Source: Cyclobacteriaceae bacterium
GTDB taxonomy: Bacteria; Bacteroidota; Bacteroidia; Cytophagales; Cyclobacteriaceae
Length of the DNA stretch: 6,395 bases
Assembly (NCBI GenBank): GCA_025455225.1
Contig: JALOMY010000175.1
Location: forward strand, 1-6,395
Direction of reading: 5' to 3'
Below the pieces are notes generated by a model, which made no database searches, had not been told where the DNA came from, and saw nothing but the letters and a program-made list of their open reading frames with translations. Made by a program: the position numbers and the translations under genes. This document shows, in pieces, positions 5,289-6,395 of this stretch. How positions within the stretch are numbered: position 1 is the stretch's first letter; the number at the start of each line of letters is the position of its first letter.

Positions 5289-6395
5289 ATGGCAGAAAAT
5301 AAAGTCTTTAAGCCTTACATCGCACCAGAACAAAACATTGCTGAGTTTACGGTTAAGTCCGTTGTTTTTGGCGCACTCTTCGGAATCATTTTTGGCTCGT
5401 CTACGGTGTATCTCGCGCTTAAAGCCGGTCTCACCGTATCCGCTTCCATTCCGATTGCGGTAATCGCCATAACCCTGGGCAGAAAGTTTTTAAAGACAAC
5501 CATACTCGAGAATAATATCATTCAAACGACTGGTTCGGCCGGTGAATCCATTGCAGCCGGTGTTGTGTTTACCTTGCCAGGATTTTTGTTTTTATCTCCC
5601 GATGAAAATGGAGTTAGTGTTGGTGAATCTTACTTTAACTATCTCACCATTCTCATTCTTGCTGCATTCGGGGGTATGCTTGGTACATTGATGATGATTC
5701 CATTGAGAAGATCATTAATTGTTAAAGAGCATGGCACATTGCCTTATCCGGAAGGCACTGCTTGCGGTTCTGTATTGCAGGCAGGAGAAAAGGGAGGAGT
5801 TTTTGCTCAAACGGCTTTCATGGGTATGGGCGTTGCCCTCGTTTATGCCTTGCTTCAGAAAGTATTTCATGTTATTGCAGAAACTCCATCGTTCGTTACC
5901 AGCCAGTTAAATAAATTTTGGCCTTCAGCGGCAACCCGGGGAGAAATCACTCCTGAGTACCTGGGTGTAGGCTATATTATCGGTCCGAAAATCGCAGGTG
6001 TGCTGGTGGCAGGTTCCGTCTTAGCTTGGTGGGGATTAATTCCCTTGTTAACCACCCTGGTTCCGGCTGAAACCATTGCTCTTCAATTAGTTAAACTCGG
6101 TTACTTGGTGGATATTACCAAACCGGGTGGCCCGGGTGGATGGGATCCTGCAAGCCAGACTTTTACAAGTTATGCAGATGCTATTTATCGGGCCTATATA
6201 CGTCAGATTGGTGCGGGTGCGGTAGCAGCGGGCGGTTTTATTACGCTCATGAAAACAATTCCTACCATAGTCAGTTCATTTCGTGAAAGCATTGGTTCAC
6301 TTAAGGAAAAAGGTGAATCTGGAATTTTAAGAACGGAGCGCGATCTGTCATTTAAAGTGGTTATAATCGGTAGCCTGGTGTTGATTGCTGTTCTA
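5289..6395 (+). CDS. OPT-family oligopeptide transporter (3' end outside the window)
   Basis: The open frame gives 369 residues with no stop before the window ends; bacterial OPT proteins usually have roughly 600-700, so about the first half is present. OPT proteins are multi-helix inner-membrane importers of small peptides or metal-chelate substrates. Visible marks are EFTVKSVVFGALFGIIFG (19-36), LKAGLTVSASIPIAVIA (44-60), ILENNIIQTTGSAGES (72-87) with AAGVVFTLPGF following, and PYPEGTACGSVLQAGE (152-167), all in the order found in the bacterial OPT branch. Hydrophobic segments alternate with short loops; GGPGGWDP (280-287) begins a polar loop before another helix. There is no signal peptide. 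The ATG follows the POT-like stop by 21 bases without a Shine-Dalgarno site or an internal terminator, so it is probably the second gene of that operon. Specificity (peptide versus iron-siderophore) cannot be read from this part. Confidence 0.92.
   Translation, partial: MAENKVFKPYIAPEQNIAEFTVKSVVFGALFGIIFGSSTVYLALKAGLTVSASIPIAVIAITLGRKFLKTTILENNIIQTTGSAGESIAAGVVFTLPGFLFLSPDENGVSVGESYFNYLTILILAAFGGMLGTLMMIPLRRSLIVKEHGTLPYPEGTACGSVLQAGEKGGVFAQTAFMGMGVALVYALLQKVFHVIAETPSFVTSQLNKFWPSAATRGEITPEYLGVGYIIGPKIAGVLVAGSVLAWWGLIPLLTTLVPAETIALQLVKLGYLVDITKPGGPGGWDPASQTFTSYADAIYRAYIRQIGAGAVAAGGFITLMKTIPTIVSSFRESIGSLKEKGESGILRTERDLSFKVVIIGSLVLIAVL

Noticed and set aside
5719..5910. Plus-strand frame of 63 codons inside the OPT gene
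   Set aside because: It is out of frame with the OPT reading frame, which carries the conserved PYPEGTA region over the same bases.

Overview
The window looks like an ordinary chromosomal segment of a member of the Bacteroidota, probably from the Cytophagales/Flavobacteriales side; the order is a guess. The pointers are moderate-to-low GC, starts without a clear Shine-Dalgarno sequence, Bacteroidota-type -7 boxes (TAnnTTTG) close upstream of starts, signal peptides cut just before a Gln (VYS-Q, VVA-Q), and protein families typical of the phylum. I see no mobile element, CRISPR array, tRNA or rRNA. No gene-free stretch exceeds 300 bases; the longest is about 190 bp, upstream of the PEPCK gene.

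Layout. Positions 1-357 (+) hold the end, or possibly all, of an unrecognised protein with a beta-rich C-terminal half. It converges on a secreted M15-family peptidase (354-1214, -), and the two stop codons overlap. Upstream of the peptidase, also on the minus strand, is a small exported helical protein (1370-1831, -), possibly DUF4168-like. An AT-rich hairpin separates these two minus-strand genes, and the peptidase has its own good -7 box, so they look like separate transcription units. A divergent intergenic region (1832-2023) then leads to the plus-strand genes: a complete GTP-type phosphoenolpyruvate carboxykinase (2024-3880), closed by a strong intrinsic terminator; a compact POT/PTR2-like major facilitator transporter (4014-5267); and, 21 bp later, an OPT-family oligopeptide transporter that runs off the window's right edge (5289 onward).

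How the genes may work together. The last two genes look like one operon for uptake of small peptides, built from two transporter families with separate ancestries. PEPCK makes phosphoenolpyruvate from oxaloacetate and would be needed for gluconeogenesis when peptides or amino acids are the carbon source. The neighbourhood therefore fits a peptide-using lifestyle, but PEPCK has its own promoter and terminator, so co-regulation is inference only. The M15 peptidase and the small exported protein act at the cell envelope and show no direct link to the transporters. I found no convincing novel system. The most useful second looks are the short POT-like transporter and its pairing with OPT, the PEPCK start site, and the inverted repeat inside the small exported protein gene.
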